NCBI RefSeq assembly: GCF_030344915.1
Contig: NZ_CP128233.1
Coordinates: forward strand, 3,100,001 to 3,164,000
Direction: 5' to 3'
Origin: Neopusillimonas aromaticivorans
GTDB lineage: Bacteria > Pseudomonadota > Gammaproteobacteria > Burkholderiales > Burkholderiaceae_B
DNA length: 64,000 bases
Shown: positions 9,862-18,130 of the stretch, piece after piece
How positions within the stretch are numbered: position 1 is the first letter of the stretch
How the letters are laid out: the number at the start of each line of letters is the position of its first letter
Notes under the pieces: model-generated
The model's database searches: none
Told to the model about the DNA's origin: nothing
The model's input: only the letters and a program-made list of their open reading frames with translations
Made by a program: the position numbers and the translations under genes

Positions 9862-10294
9862 GCGGATAAACCTTTCAGGGTTAAAAAAGAATCAATATCT
9901 GTAATTGTGTCGAACAGAGGGCTCTCCACATGTGTTGAGGGCTTGCTGTAATCCTGACATCAATTTTTTGTGCCACGTTGTGGGTCGCACGATCTGCACA
10001 TTTAGCCGGCAAGGGAGGCAGGACTGGATTACTCCATATTTGAACTTCAACACCCAGTCACGTCGCGTATTTAGTATGCCAATGCCTAAACCTGACATAA
10101 CGCACCAAATAAACTATTTTAATTCCATTCGTTATAACAGAATTTTTTCGTTTTTGCTGTGTCGTGAAATATGCAGCTATAAGTTTCAGTCTAAGAACAA
10201 TAAATAGTCAGCCTATTTAGTAATGAGTCTCATTCCATTTTCGGCGAGGTGTCAAGGTAGCATAAGCGCTACCTCCTTCCTAGTCAGGTAAGTC
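9862..10294. other. A+T-rich non-coding region of the island
   Basis: About 430 bases between the Gly/Ala-rich protein gene and the integrase stop, visibly poorer in G+C than the surrounding core genes. It should hold the promoter of the minus-strand island operon at its left end. No convincing gene was seen; a 100-codon open frame on the plus strand (9905-10207) lacks any recognisable feature. Confidence 0.5.
10255..10274. terminator. possible terminator hairpin after the integrase
   Basis: A 7-bp perfect stem, AGGTAGC and GCTACCT, with a 6-base loop lies about 20 bases beyond the integrase stop at 10295 (minus strand). No clear T run follows on that strand, so it is a weak candidate terminator or a protein-binding palindrome. 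Confidence 0.35.
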
Positions 10295-11502
10295 TTATAT
10301 CAGGGGATAGAGCCTGTTAGCCAGCAGACTCAAGGCCTCCCTTCGCTCATCAAAATAGTCGTGGCGATTGTAAACACCCTCAACACCCTTGAGCTTATGA
10401 TTGAGGCACCGTTCAGCCACATGCCCAGGAACGCCCAGCGAAGCTAGCATGCTTCGGCAGGTACGCCGCAGATCATGAACAGTGAAATGCTCAAGGTCTT
10501 CCATTTTGTTTTCAGGTTGCACCGCTCTGCCGGGCTCCCTGCCGAATAGTTTGGAAATTGCGCGATTCAACGTATCTTTGCCCATGTGGGGCATATTGCT
10601 TGACCTGCGATTCGGGAAAACATAATCGGACCCACATGCGCGCACTTTCAGTTCGTTTAACCATTCAATGGCTAAGTCCGGCAATGGGATATCAATAGCG
10701 ACATTCGATTTGCTTCGTTCTTTGGGTAGGCGCCAAACCTTGTCTTTCAGCTCGAACTCGATCCACTTTGCTTCCGTTAGTTCACCTTTCCTGACGCCGA
10801 GCAAGACCAAAAGCCCACAGGCTAAATAGTTTTCGCGCGTAAAGCTGTCTGATTCTTCCCTGAACACTTTAAAAGCAAAGGCAAGTTCTTCAATGGTGAG
10901 GGCTCGGTCCCTGCTTTTTCTATGCCACCTGCATCGTCTACGGCGAAGGCGCTGGCCGGGTTGCTGGGTATCAAATCCAGTTTGACGGCATGGTTAAACA
11001 GTTGCTTGCAGTACATCAACGCATCGTTGGCGGTACTCGGCCTATTGCTTTCTGCAATGTTTCTCAAGACCTGCCTGATGTCGCGGCCCGTGACAGCCTC
11101 TGGCCTTATTTGCCCAATGACAGGTGCAATTTCTTTGGTGTAAACCCGAAAGGGGATGTGGTGGTGCTTCAGACGCTTGACGTTGCCTTCGTGCCAGTCG
11201 TTGAACAGGTCATCGACGCAATTGATCTCGCCATACCCAGCTCTTTTCTTTTCGACAAGAGGGTCCAGGCCCCCACGAAGCTGCTTCATCTGCACAGCAG
11301 CTGCCGCCCGTGCATCTGCTAAAGGCAGATCATCCACAGTGCCCAGCGTCATTTGCTTGCGCTTCGCGTTAGCCGTGAAGCGTAGCGCCCAATACGCACG
11401 TCCCCTAGCTGGTACGACAAGGTATAGGCCGTTGCCATCGGCGAAATGTCCGGGCGGGCCTTTGAGCTTTGCACTAACTGCCTTGCTTGTAAGTGCTGCC
11501 AT
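10295..11502 (-). CDS. P4-type tyrosine recombinase/integrase (one apparent frameshift)
   Basis: The N-terminal piece (from 11502) has the arm-DNA-binding DUF4102-like domain (FADGNGLYLVV, LTLG-like TLGTVDDLPLADARA) and the SAM-like core-binding domain (TANDALMYCKQLFNHAV). The catalytic piece ends at 10295. Adding an A to the run near 10917 joins them through a DRALTIEEL segment. Catalytic residues are visible: Arg in LGVRKGELTEAKW, HDLRRT, LNHKLKG and the Tyr of GVYNRHDY. Repaired length is about 402 residues, normal for island integrases. It sits at the right end of the island beside yicC, so the attachment site is expected between 11502 and 11690 or at the yicC 3' end; no tRNA was found there. 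Confidence 0.88.
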
Positions 11503-11518
11503 AACGTCTTCCTCTAAA

Positions 11519-11587
11519 TGTACTCACCACTTATCGTAGAAAAACTCTGCTTATTGAGTATTGTACTCACCATTGTACTCACCACTT
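11519..11587. repeat. direct and inverted TGTACTCACC repeats upstream of the integrase
   Basis: TGTACTCACCACTT occurs at 11519-11532 and 11574-11587, with a partial copy TGTACTCACCATT at 11562-11574. TGAGTA at 11555-11560 pairs with TACTCA at 11564-11569 around TTG. The group lies 17-85 bases upstream of the integrase start. Position and repetition fit integrase arm-binding sites or an excisionase/repressor operator; this is inference. Confidence 0.55.
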
Positions 11588-11690
11588 GGCGCTTGATTCT
11601 GGTGGATTTACGTTGACCCTGGTTGACTAGATTGGACGTTATGTTATTGATTTATATAAAATTATTGACAGAGATTGACTTCAGTTTACA

Positions 11691-12629
11691 TCACTCTATG
11701 TTCTGTGCCTGCTCCCTCATCTGTTCGATCAGCAGCTTCAAATCAATGGCGGCACGGGTAACCTCCAGGCCGGCGGCTTTCGAGCCGAGGGTGTTGGCCT
11801 CGCGATTCATTTCCTGGAACAGGAAATCCAGGCGTTTTCCAACACTACCCGCCGCGCCTTTCGCGGTTTTCCCGGCTTTGGCGTCACCGGTAGTCAAAAT
11901 ATGCTGCAGTTCAGCCAGATGGGATTTCAAACGCTGCAGTTCTTCAGCCACATCAACGCGCAATGAAAACAGCGAGGTTTCCTGTGCAATGCGTGCCGAC
12001 AGTTCTTCACCGCTGATTTGTGCAAACCCGCCCGGGTTGGCCGCTTCCAGGGCTTCGCGCAGGCGGTTGGCCAGTTTGGCCTTGTGCTCGCTCATTAACT
12101 GCGGCATGGCCGCTTCAACATCAACCACCACCTCATCAATTGATGCGGCGCATTCCAGCATCATCTGGGCCAGCCGTTGCCCTTCGCGTTCGCGGTTGGC
12201 CTGCATGTCGGCCAGGGCGTCGTCCAGGGCCTGTACTGACAGTTGTGTCCAGGCTTGCGGGTCGAAACCATTGGTATCGCCGTTGCCCGAACCCTTGACC
12301 AGTTCGGCCAGTGAAGGCGAAGGCGTGTCGGGCAGCACCGCTCGGGCCTGGGCCAACTGGACTGCAACAGAGTTCAGCAAGGCATCGTCAAGTACCGTAG
12401 CGGCCTCGGCACGCGTTCGTGCATATGAAAGCCGCACTTCGACCTTGCCCCGTGTCAGGTGTTGTGACAGCTTTTCGCGCAAGGCACCCTCGGCAAAGCG
12501 CAAGTCATCGGGCAGGCGAAACGTTACGTCCAGGTAGCGGCTGTTGACGCTGCGAACTTCAAGGGAAACCTGGCCCTCGGGGCCTTCGGTGCGTGCGTTG
12601 CCAAACGCGGTCATGCTGCGAATCGTCAT
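11691..12629 (-). CDS. yicC: YicC family endoribonuclease
   Basis: An intact 312-residue protein. It begins IRSMTAFG, the signature start of YicC, followed by SLEVRSVNSRYLD, and ends with the conserved DUF1732 region (FLFQEMNREANTLGSK, KLLIEQMREQ). YicC of E. coli is an endoribonuclease that affects small-RNA turnover. It is divergent from rph at 12755, an arrangement I associate with Burkholderiales. The island integrase lies just beyond its 3' end. Confidence 0.95.
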   Translation of the reverse strand: MTIRSMTAFGNARTEGPEGQVSLEVRSVNSRYLDVTFRLPDDLRFAEGALREKLSQHLTRGKVEVRLSYARTRAEAATVLDDALLNSVAVQLAQARAVLPDTPSPSLAELVKGSGNGDTNGFDPQAWTQLSVQALDDALADMQANREREGQRLAQMMLECAASIDEVVVDVEAAMPQLMSEHKAKLANRLREALEAANPGGFAQISGEELSARIAQETSLFSLRVDVAEELQRLKSHLAELQHILTTGDAKAGKTAKGAAGSVGKRLDFLFQEMNREANTLGSKAAGLEVTRAAIDLKLLIEQMREQAQNIE

Positions 12630-12754
12630 GGAATTGTCCTGTTGCTGGGTTCATGGTGCAGACTGAAATGCTTTAACATTGATCCTTGAAAATTTCGTTG
12701 GCGTCCAGGCCTTTTCGTGGGCCTATGCCGTCAATTCATTGAAGGAAAACACTT

Positions 12755-13504
12755 TTGTCTGCTACTGATATTGTTCGTCCGTCAGGCCGTCAGGCCCAGG
12801 CCTTGCGCCCGCTCTCCATCATCACCGGTTTCACGCGCCATGCGGAAGGCTCGGTATTGATCAAGGCCGGTGACACCCATGTACTGTGCAATGCCAGCGT
12901 ACTTGAAAAAGTGCCGCCGTTTTTGAAAGGGCAGGGCAAAGGCTGGGTCACGGCCGAATACGGTATGTTACCGCGCTCGACGCACACCCGGTCTGACCGC
13001 GAAGCGGCCCGGGGCAAACAAAGTGGCCGTACACAAGAAATTCAGCGCCTTATCGGTCGCAGCCTGCGGGCGGTATTCGACCTTGAGGCCCTGGGTGAAC
13101 GCACTCTGCATCTTGACTGCGATGTATTACAAGCCGATGGCGGCACCCGTTGTGCAAGTATTACCGGGGCCTGGGTGGCCGCTGCGCTGGCGGTACGCGG
13201 GCTGTTAAACCAGGGTTTGTTGCAACGCAACCCCATCAAGGATCACGTCGCCGCCGTTTCGGTCGGGTTGTTCAAGGGCCATGCTGTGCTTGACCTCGAT
13301 TATGACGAAGACTCGTCCTGCGATGCCGACATGAATATCGTCATGACCGGGAAAGGCCACTTTGTCGAAGTTCAAGGCACGGCCGAAGGTGAAACGTTCG
13401 ATCGGATTACCCTTGATGGTCTGCTTGACATAGCGGCTGGCGGCATTGGTCAGCTGGTGAAATTTCAGCAGCAGGCCGTTGACCTGGCCCAATCTAAAGG
13501 GTAG
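12755..13504 (+). CDS. rph: ribonuclease PH
   Basis: An intact 249-residue protein starting from TTG at 12755. RNase PH trims the 3' ends of tRNA precursors using phosphate. The characteristic phrases RPSGRQAQALRP, THVLCNASVLEKVPPFLKG, AEYGMLPRSTHTR and LDCDVLQADGGTR are all present, including the Arg-rich active-site region. The gene is followed after 3 bases by rdgB, which points to one transcript rph-rdgB-hemW. Confidence 0.97.
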   Translation: MSATDIVRPSGRQAQALRPLSIITGFTRHAEGSVLIKAGDTHVLCNASVLEKVPPFLKGQGKGWVTAEYGMLPRSTHTRSDREAARGKQSGRTQEIQRLIGRSLRAVFDLEALGERTLHLDCDVLQADGGTRCASITGAWVAAALAVRGLLNQGLLQRNPIKDHVAAVSVGLFKGHAVLDLDYDEDSSCDADMNIVMTGKGHFVEVQGTAEGETFDRITLDGLLDIAAGGIGQLVKFQQQAVDLAQSKG

Positions 13505-13507
13505 GGC

Positions 13508-14113
13508 ATGAGCACTGTCGTATTGGCATCCAACAACGCCGGAAAACTGGATGAATTTTCCCGGATACTGGCCCCGGCCGGTATCCAGATGGTCGCGCAG
13601 GGCACGCTGGGCGTAGGTGAAGCTGAAGAACCTTTTCAGACCTTTGTAGAAAATGCGCTGGCCAAGGCCCGCCATGCCAGCCTGCAAACCGGCTTGCCGG
13701 CGCTGGCCGATGATTCGGGTCTCTGCGTTGACGTGCTTGACGGGGCGCCCGGTGTTTATTCGGCGCGTTTTGCTGCCATGAATGGCTTTGAAAAGTCTGA
13801 TGTGGCCAACAACCGTTATCTGGTCAGCCAATTGGCCGATGAAACCAACCGGCGTGCCTGCTACGTGGCCGTCCTGGTCTATGTGCGCTCTGCATACGAC
13901 CCGCGCCCCGTCATTGCCGACGGGGTTTGGTACGGTGAAATCATTGATCAACCGCGTGGCGGCAACGGGTTTGGCTACGACCCGCATTTTTTCATTCCGG
14001 CCTTAGGCAAAACGGCTGCCGAGCTGTTGCCGGACGAGAAAAATGCCATCAGCCATCGTGGCCAGGCCTTGCAGCAGTTGCTGGGCAAGTTGCGTAACCA
14101 GCTCCAGGCTTGA
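13508..14113 (+). CDS. rdgB: dITP/XTP pyrophosphatase (RdgB/HAM1)
   Basis: An intact 201-residue protein that removes deaminated purine triphosphates from the nucleotide pool. It starts with LASNNAGKLDEFSRIL, carries the ADDSGLCVDVLDGAPGVYSARFA active-site region in full (ADDSGL and GVYSARF are the key parts) and ends with GYDPHFFIP and SHRGQAL, all signature elements of the family. It is 3 bases downstream of rph. Confidence 0.97.
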   Translation: MSTVVLASNNAGKLDEFSRILAPAGIQMVAQGTLGVGEAEEPFQTFVENALAKARHASLQTGLPALADDSGLCVDVLDGAPGVYSARFAAMNGFEKSDVANNRYLVSQLADETNRRACYVAVLVYVRSAYDPRPVIADGVWYGEIIDQPRGGNGFGYDPHFFIPALGKTAAELLPDEKNAISHRGQALQQLLGKLRNQLQA

Positions 14114-14137
14114 CGGCCTGTTTTTGCGCCTGAAATC

Positions 14138-15433
14138 ATGCGTCCTGTCATCCCCATCAAGCCTGAACGTCCAGGTAGGCCGAATACTGCAGTCAGTGAG
14201 ATTGGCCATGCCCCGGTTTCCATGACTCAGGCTGGCCGCATGTCATTACCCGCAGGCACCATCCCGGACCAACCGTCGGGCCGCACCACGCTGTCAAGCT
14301 TGCCGCCCTTGTCACTGTATGTGCATGTGCCTTGGTGCGTACGCAAGTGCCCTTATTGCGACTTCAATTCCCATGAATTGAAGGGCGAATTGCCCGAAGC
14401 CGATTATCTGGCCGCCTTGCAGGCCGACCTTGAGCAGGCCTTGCCTCTGATCTGGGGTCGTTCGGTGGTATCGATTTTTATCGGGGGGACGCCCAGCCTG
14501 CTGTCGGCGGCAACGCTTGACGCGATGCTGGCCATGTTTCGGGCCTGCCTTAACCTGTTGCCAGATGCTGAAATCACCCTGGAAGCCAACCCGGGCGCGG
14601 CTGAAGCGTCACGTTTCAAAGACTATTCCGCCAGCGGCGTCAACCGCATGTCGCTGGGGATACAAAGCTTTAATGATCAAGCCCTGAAAAGCCTGGGTCG
14701 CATTCACGATGCCGCCCAGGCCTGTGCGGCCATCGAGATGGCCCAGGCGGCCGTCAATCGGGTCAATCTGGATGTCATGTTTGCGTTGCCGGGCCTGACT
14801 GCGGCTTTGTGCGAGGCCGATCTGCGCCGGGCTTTGTCGTTCGGTACCGGGCACTTGTCGCTGTATAACCTGACACTGGAACCGAATACGGTATTTGCCA
14901 AGTACCCACCAGACGTACCGTCCGATGACGAGGCGGCAGTTCTGCAAGACCTGGTAGCGCACACCCTGGCCGATGCCGGATTCGAGCGCTACGAAGTATC
15001 GGCCTACGCACGCGTCGGTCAACGTTGCCTGCATAACCAGAACTACTGGGAATTTGGCGACTATCTGGGCATTGGTCCAGGGGCCCACAGCAAATTGTCG
15101 TTTCACGACCGTATCGTGCGGCAGGCCCGGCTGAAAAATCCGGCCAGCTGGATGGCCCAGGTTCACCGGCGTGATGATTCCCATCTGGCCCAGTCGGAAC
15201 AGGTCATGCCGGAAGATCTGCCGTTTGAATTCATGTTGAATGCCTTGCGGTTGCATGATGGCGTCAGTGCGGCCACCTTTGTTGAGCGTACGGGCCTGTC
15301 GATCGCCGAAATTACCCCGGCGTTGGCACGGGCAACGCGAAAGGGCTTGTTGGTCGATGATCCGACACGCTTTCAGGCAACAGATCTGGGCTGGCGCTTT
15401 CTGAATGATTTGCAATCCGAATTTCTGGATTAA
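14138..15433 (+). CDS. hemW: radical SAM heme chaperone HemW
   Basis: Homologues deliver heme to membrane enzymes and were once named HemN-like coproporphyrinogen oxidases. The radical SAM cluster motif is CVRKCPYC (CX3CX2C), preceded by SLYVHVPW. Further landmarks are IGGTPSLLS, EANPG, SLGIQSFND and GIGPGAHSK, with a HemW C-terminal domain after residue 330. The longest frame gives 431 residues. The first 50 or so codons are poorly conserved, and ATGs at 14222 or 14237 are equally plausible starts, giving about 400 residues. The gene follows rdgB closely. Confidence 0.94.
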   Translation: MRPVIPIKPERPGRPNTAVSEIGHAPVSMTQAGRMSLPAGTIPDQPSGRTTLSSLPPLSLYVHVPWCVRKCPYCDFNSHELKGELPEADYLAALQADLEQALPLIWGRSVVSIFIGGTPSLLSAATLDAMLAMFRACLNLLPDAEITLEANPGAAEASRFKDYSASGVNRMSLGIQSFNDQALKSLGRIHDAAQACAAIEMAQAAVNRVNLDVMFALPGLTAALCEADLRRALSFGTGHLSLYNLTLEPNTVFAKYPPDVPSDDEAAVLQDLVAHTLADAGFERYEVSAYARVGQRCLHNQNYWEFGDYLGIGPGAHSKLSFHDRIVRQARLKNPASWMAQVHRRDDSHLAQSEQVMPEDLPFEFMLNALRLHDGVSAATFVERTGLSIAEITPALARATRKGLLVDDPTRFQATDLGWRFLNDLQSEFLD

Positions 15434-15464
15434 AGTGTGAAAATCGCGCAATCGCACCATGAAA

Positions 15465-15481
15465 CGCACCATAATAGTGCA
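15465..15481. promoter_or_regulatory. NtrC binding site upstream of glnA
   Basis: CGCACCATAATAGTGCA closely matches the NtrC palindrome TGCAC-N7-GTGCA. It lies about 100 bases upstream of the sigma-54 promoter, the usual enhancer distance. Extra half sites (CGCACCA) flank it on both sides. Confidence 0.82.
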
Positions 15482-15527
15482 TTCGCACCAGATCAATCCG
15501 GTTTCTTTCCCCAACCATGCCGGGTTT

Positions 15528-15544
15528 GTCCAGTTTTTGGTGCA
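15528..15544. promoter_or_regulatory. second, weaker NtrC site
   Basis: GTCCAGTTTTTGGTGCA has one good half (GGTGCA) and one poor half. Its position between the strong site and the promoter fits a pair of cooperating NtrC dimers, but the match is weaker. Confidence 0.45.
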
Positions 15545-15573
15545 TCAAGTCCCGAATCAGGCACCTGAAAAGT

Positions 15574-15588
15574 TGGCACGCTTATTGC
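15574..15588 (+). promoter_or_regulatory. sigma-54 promoter of glnA
   Basis: TGGCAC followed by 5 bases and TTGC is an exact match to the -24/-12 element recognised by RpoN. Transcription would start near 15600, about 45 bases before the glnA ATG at 15644. Together with the NtrC sites this predicts induction under nitrogen limitation. Confidence 0.88.
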
Positions 15589-15643
15589 TTGAGTATCGGT
15601 ATGCAGTTCCGAATTGTTGACCCCTAAATGTTCAGGAGTTCTT

Positions 15644-17056
15644 ATGTCCACCCCAGAAGATGTTGTTAAGTTGATTGCAGACAAAGAAGTCGCCTTTGTG
15701 GACTTCCGTTTTACCGACACGCTTGGCCGCGAGCACCACATGACCGTGCCGGCACACACTGTTGACGAAGAAAAGCTCGAATCGGGCCAGGCGTTTGACG
15801 GTTCGTCGATTGCGGGCTGGAAGGGCATCGAGGCCTCTGACATGCTGCTGATCCCGGACTCCAAAAGCGCACGCATGGATCCGTTCCGTGAGGAAAATAC
15901 GCTGATCCTGACCTGCGACGTCGTTGAGCCATCTGATCTGAAGGGGTATGACCGTGACCCGCGTTCGCTCGCCAAGCGTGCGGAAGCCTACCTCAAATCC
16001 AGCGGCCTGGGCGATACTGCCTATTTTGGTCCTGAACCCGAGTTTTTCGTTTTTGACGGCATCACCTGGAATGACGATGCATCAGGCTGCTTCGTGAAGA
16101 TCAAATCCGAAGAAGGCTCCTGGTCACGTGGTCTTGAGCTTGAAGGCGGCAACCTGGGCCATCGTCCCAGCGTCAAGGGCGGCTATGTGCCCGTTCCGCC
16201 GGTTGATTCGTTTGCCGACATGCGTTCCGAAATGTGTTTGCTGCTGGAGCAGCAGGGTGTTCCGGTTGAAGTGCACCACCACGAAGTGGCAGGCCCCGGC
16301 CAGCTTGAAATCGGCACCAGGTTCAGCACTCTGGTCGAACGCGCCGACTGGAACCAGATCATGAAGTACACCATCCACAACGTGGCTCATGTGTACGGCA
16401 AAACGGCTACATTCATGCCCAAGCCCATAGTGGGTGACAACGGTTCCGGCATGCACGTTCACCAGTCCATCTGGAAAGACGGCCAGAATCTGTTTGCCGG
16501 TAACGGTTACGCGGGCCTGTCGGAATTTGCCCTGTATTACATCGGCGGCATCATCAAGCATGCCAAAGCCTTGAATGCAATCACCAACCCGGGCACCAAC
16601 TCGTATAAACGTCTGGTTCCGCATTACGAAGCCCCGGTCAAGCTGGCTTACTCGGCACGCAATCGCTCGGCATCGATCCGTATTCCGTATGTCGGCAGCC
16701 CGAAAGCCCGCCGCGTCGAAGCGCGTTTCCCCGATTCTCTGGCCAACCCTTACCTGGCATTCTCGGCCTTGATGATGGCCGGTCTTGACGGGGTGCAAAA
16801 CAAGATTCACCCCGGCGATCCCGCAGACAAGAATCTGTACGACCTGCCGCCCGAAGAAGACGCAAAGATCCCGACCGTTTGCGCTTCGCTGGAAGAGGCC
16901 CTGGCCGCGCTGGACGCTGACCGCGAGTTCCTGACCCGTGGTGGCGTATTCAGCAACGACATGCTGGATGCGTACATCGAACTGAAAATGGCCGAAGTCA
17001 CACGTCTGCGCATGACGTCACACCCGGTCGAGTTCGACATGTACTACAGCCTCTGA
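15644..17056 (+). CDS. glnA: glutamine synthetase type I
   Basis: An intact 470-residue GSI-beta enzyme that makes glutamine from glutamate, ammonia and ATP. The start is the ATG at 15644 preceded by AGGAG; an in-frame upstream ATG at 15614 has no SD and is rejected. Motifs: FDGSSIAGW, GPEPEFF, HHHEVAGPGQ, MPKPIVGDNGSGMHVHQS (metal and glutamate site), and KNLYDLPPEE, which holds the tyrosine that is adenylylated in this subclass. It is followed after 7 bases by ntrB and ntrC, so enzyme and sensor/regulator are cotranscribed. Confidence 0.98.
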   Translation: MSTPEDVVKLIADKEVAFVDFRFTDTLGREHHMTVPAHTVDEEKLESGQAFDGSSIAGWKGIEASDMLLIPDSKSARMDPFREENTLILTCDVVEPSDLKGYDRDPRSLAKRAEAYLKSSGLGDTAYFGPEPEFFVFDGITWNDDASGCFVKIKSEEGSWSRGLELEGGNLGHRPSVKGGYVPVPPVDSFADMRSEMCLLLEQQGVPVEVHHHEVAGPGQLEIGTRFSTLVERADWNQIMKYTIHNVAHVYGKTATFMPKPIVGDNGSGMHVHQSIWKDGQNLFAGNGYAGLSEFALYYIGGIIKHAKALNAITNPGTNSYKRLVPHYEAPVKLAYSARNRSASIRIPYVGSPKARRVEARFPDSLANPYLAFSALMMAGLDGVQNKIHPGDPADKNLYDLPPEEDAKIPTVCASLEEALAALDADREFLTRGGVFSNDMLDAYIELKMAEVTRLRMTSHPVEFDMYYSL

Positions 17057-17063
17057 TCGGCAA

Positions 17064-18130
17064 ATGGCAGATCGTGACATGACACATCCTGAAAGTTACG
17101 ATCTGCTGGCTACCGCCGTACTGCTGGTTGACAGGCAAGGTGATGTTGCTTTCGCCAACAGCAGCGCTGAAGAGCTGTTTGGTTTGTCGCGGCGCCAGAT
17201 GCAGGGTATTCCGGCTCTGGCGCTGTTTCAGCCTGACTCGACCCTCGATATCCATTTTTCTGACGCAATCACCGGAAAATTTGGCATATTACGACAGGAC
17301 GCCAGTATTCGTGCGTCGGGTGGATTGGGAATTGCAGTGAATCTGGCCGTTGTCCCGCTGGAACACCAGCCCTGGGCGGCCTTGCTTGAAATTCGCGGGC
17401 TTGACCAGCATGACTTGCTGGATCGAACCTTGCAACTCAGTAAAGAGCTGGATGTCCAGCGCGAGTCGCTGCGCAATCTTGCCCATGAAGTGAAGAACCC
17501 GCTGGGGGTATTCGAGGTGCGGCCCAGTTGCTTGAGGTCGAGCTGGATGACTCGTCGCTACGTGAATACACCCGAGTGATTGTGGCCGAGGCCGATCGTC
17601 TGACCAGCCTGATCGACCGATTGATCGCCCCGCAAGGCGATACCCTGGCACGGGTGCGTTTCAATATCCATGAAGTCTGCGAGCGGGTATACACGCTGGT
17701 CAGCGCCGAGTTTGCACAACGCATCCGTTTTGTGCGCGATTACGACGCTTCGGTGCCTGATCTGGTGGGGGACTTGCCCAGGCTGGTACAGGCCTTGCTG
17801 AATATTGCCCGCAATGCGTGTCAGGCCCTGACTGAACACCCGGGTGATGAGCCGCCCAAGCTGGTGTTCCGTACACGAATTGGTCGCCAACTGGTCCTGG
17901 CGACCCGGCCGGTACGTATGGGTGTCATTGTTTCGGTGATTGATAACGGCCCCGGCGTGCCTGCCGACTTGCAGGAAAAGATATTTCATCCACTGGTTAC
18001 CGGTCGTGCCAGTGGCAGTGGGCTTGGCTTGAGCCTGGCTCAGGAATTTGTGCAGCAGCATGGCGGTGTGATCGAGTTCGATTCACGCAAAGGTCATACC
18101 GAATTTCGTATGGTGCTGCCGTTGGAGTAG
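17064..18130 (+). CDS. glnL: nitrogen regulation sensor kinase NtrB (one apparent frameshift)
   Basis: An N-terminal PAS domain (LLATAVLLVDRQGDVAFAN region) leads to the histidine box NLAHEVKNPLG. At that point the frame breaks: adding a G to the G5 run near 17507 restores GGIRGAAQLLEVEL and continues to the ATPase domain with NIARNACQAL (N box), DNGPGVP (G1) and GSGLGLSLAQ (G2). Repaired length is about 355 residues, as expected for NtrB. NtrB phosphorylates or dephosphorylates NtrC depending on PII. It lies between glnA and ntrC, the latter starting directly at 18131. Confidence 0.93.

Noticed and set aside
9905..10207. 100-codon plus-strand open frame in the island gap
   Set aside because: No recognisable motif or convincing ribosome binding site, and composition is that of A+T-rich non-coding DNA.
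15614..15643. Upstream in-frame ATG for glnA
   Set aside because: It lacks a ribosome binding site and adds residues not found in glutamine synthetases; the ATG at 15644 has AGGAG at the right distance.
16124..16810. Long antisense open frame inside glnA, and similar long frames opposite rph, hemW and other genes
   Set aside because: They lie entirely opposite strongly conserved genes, show no domains, and reflect G+C-rich codon usage.
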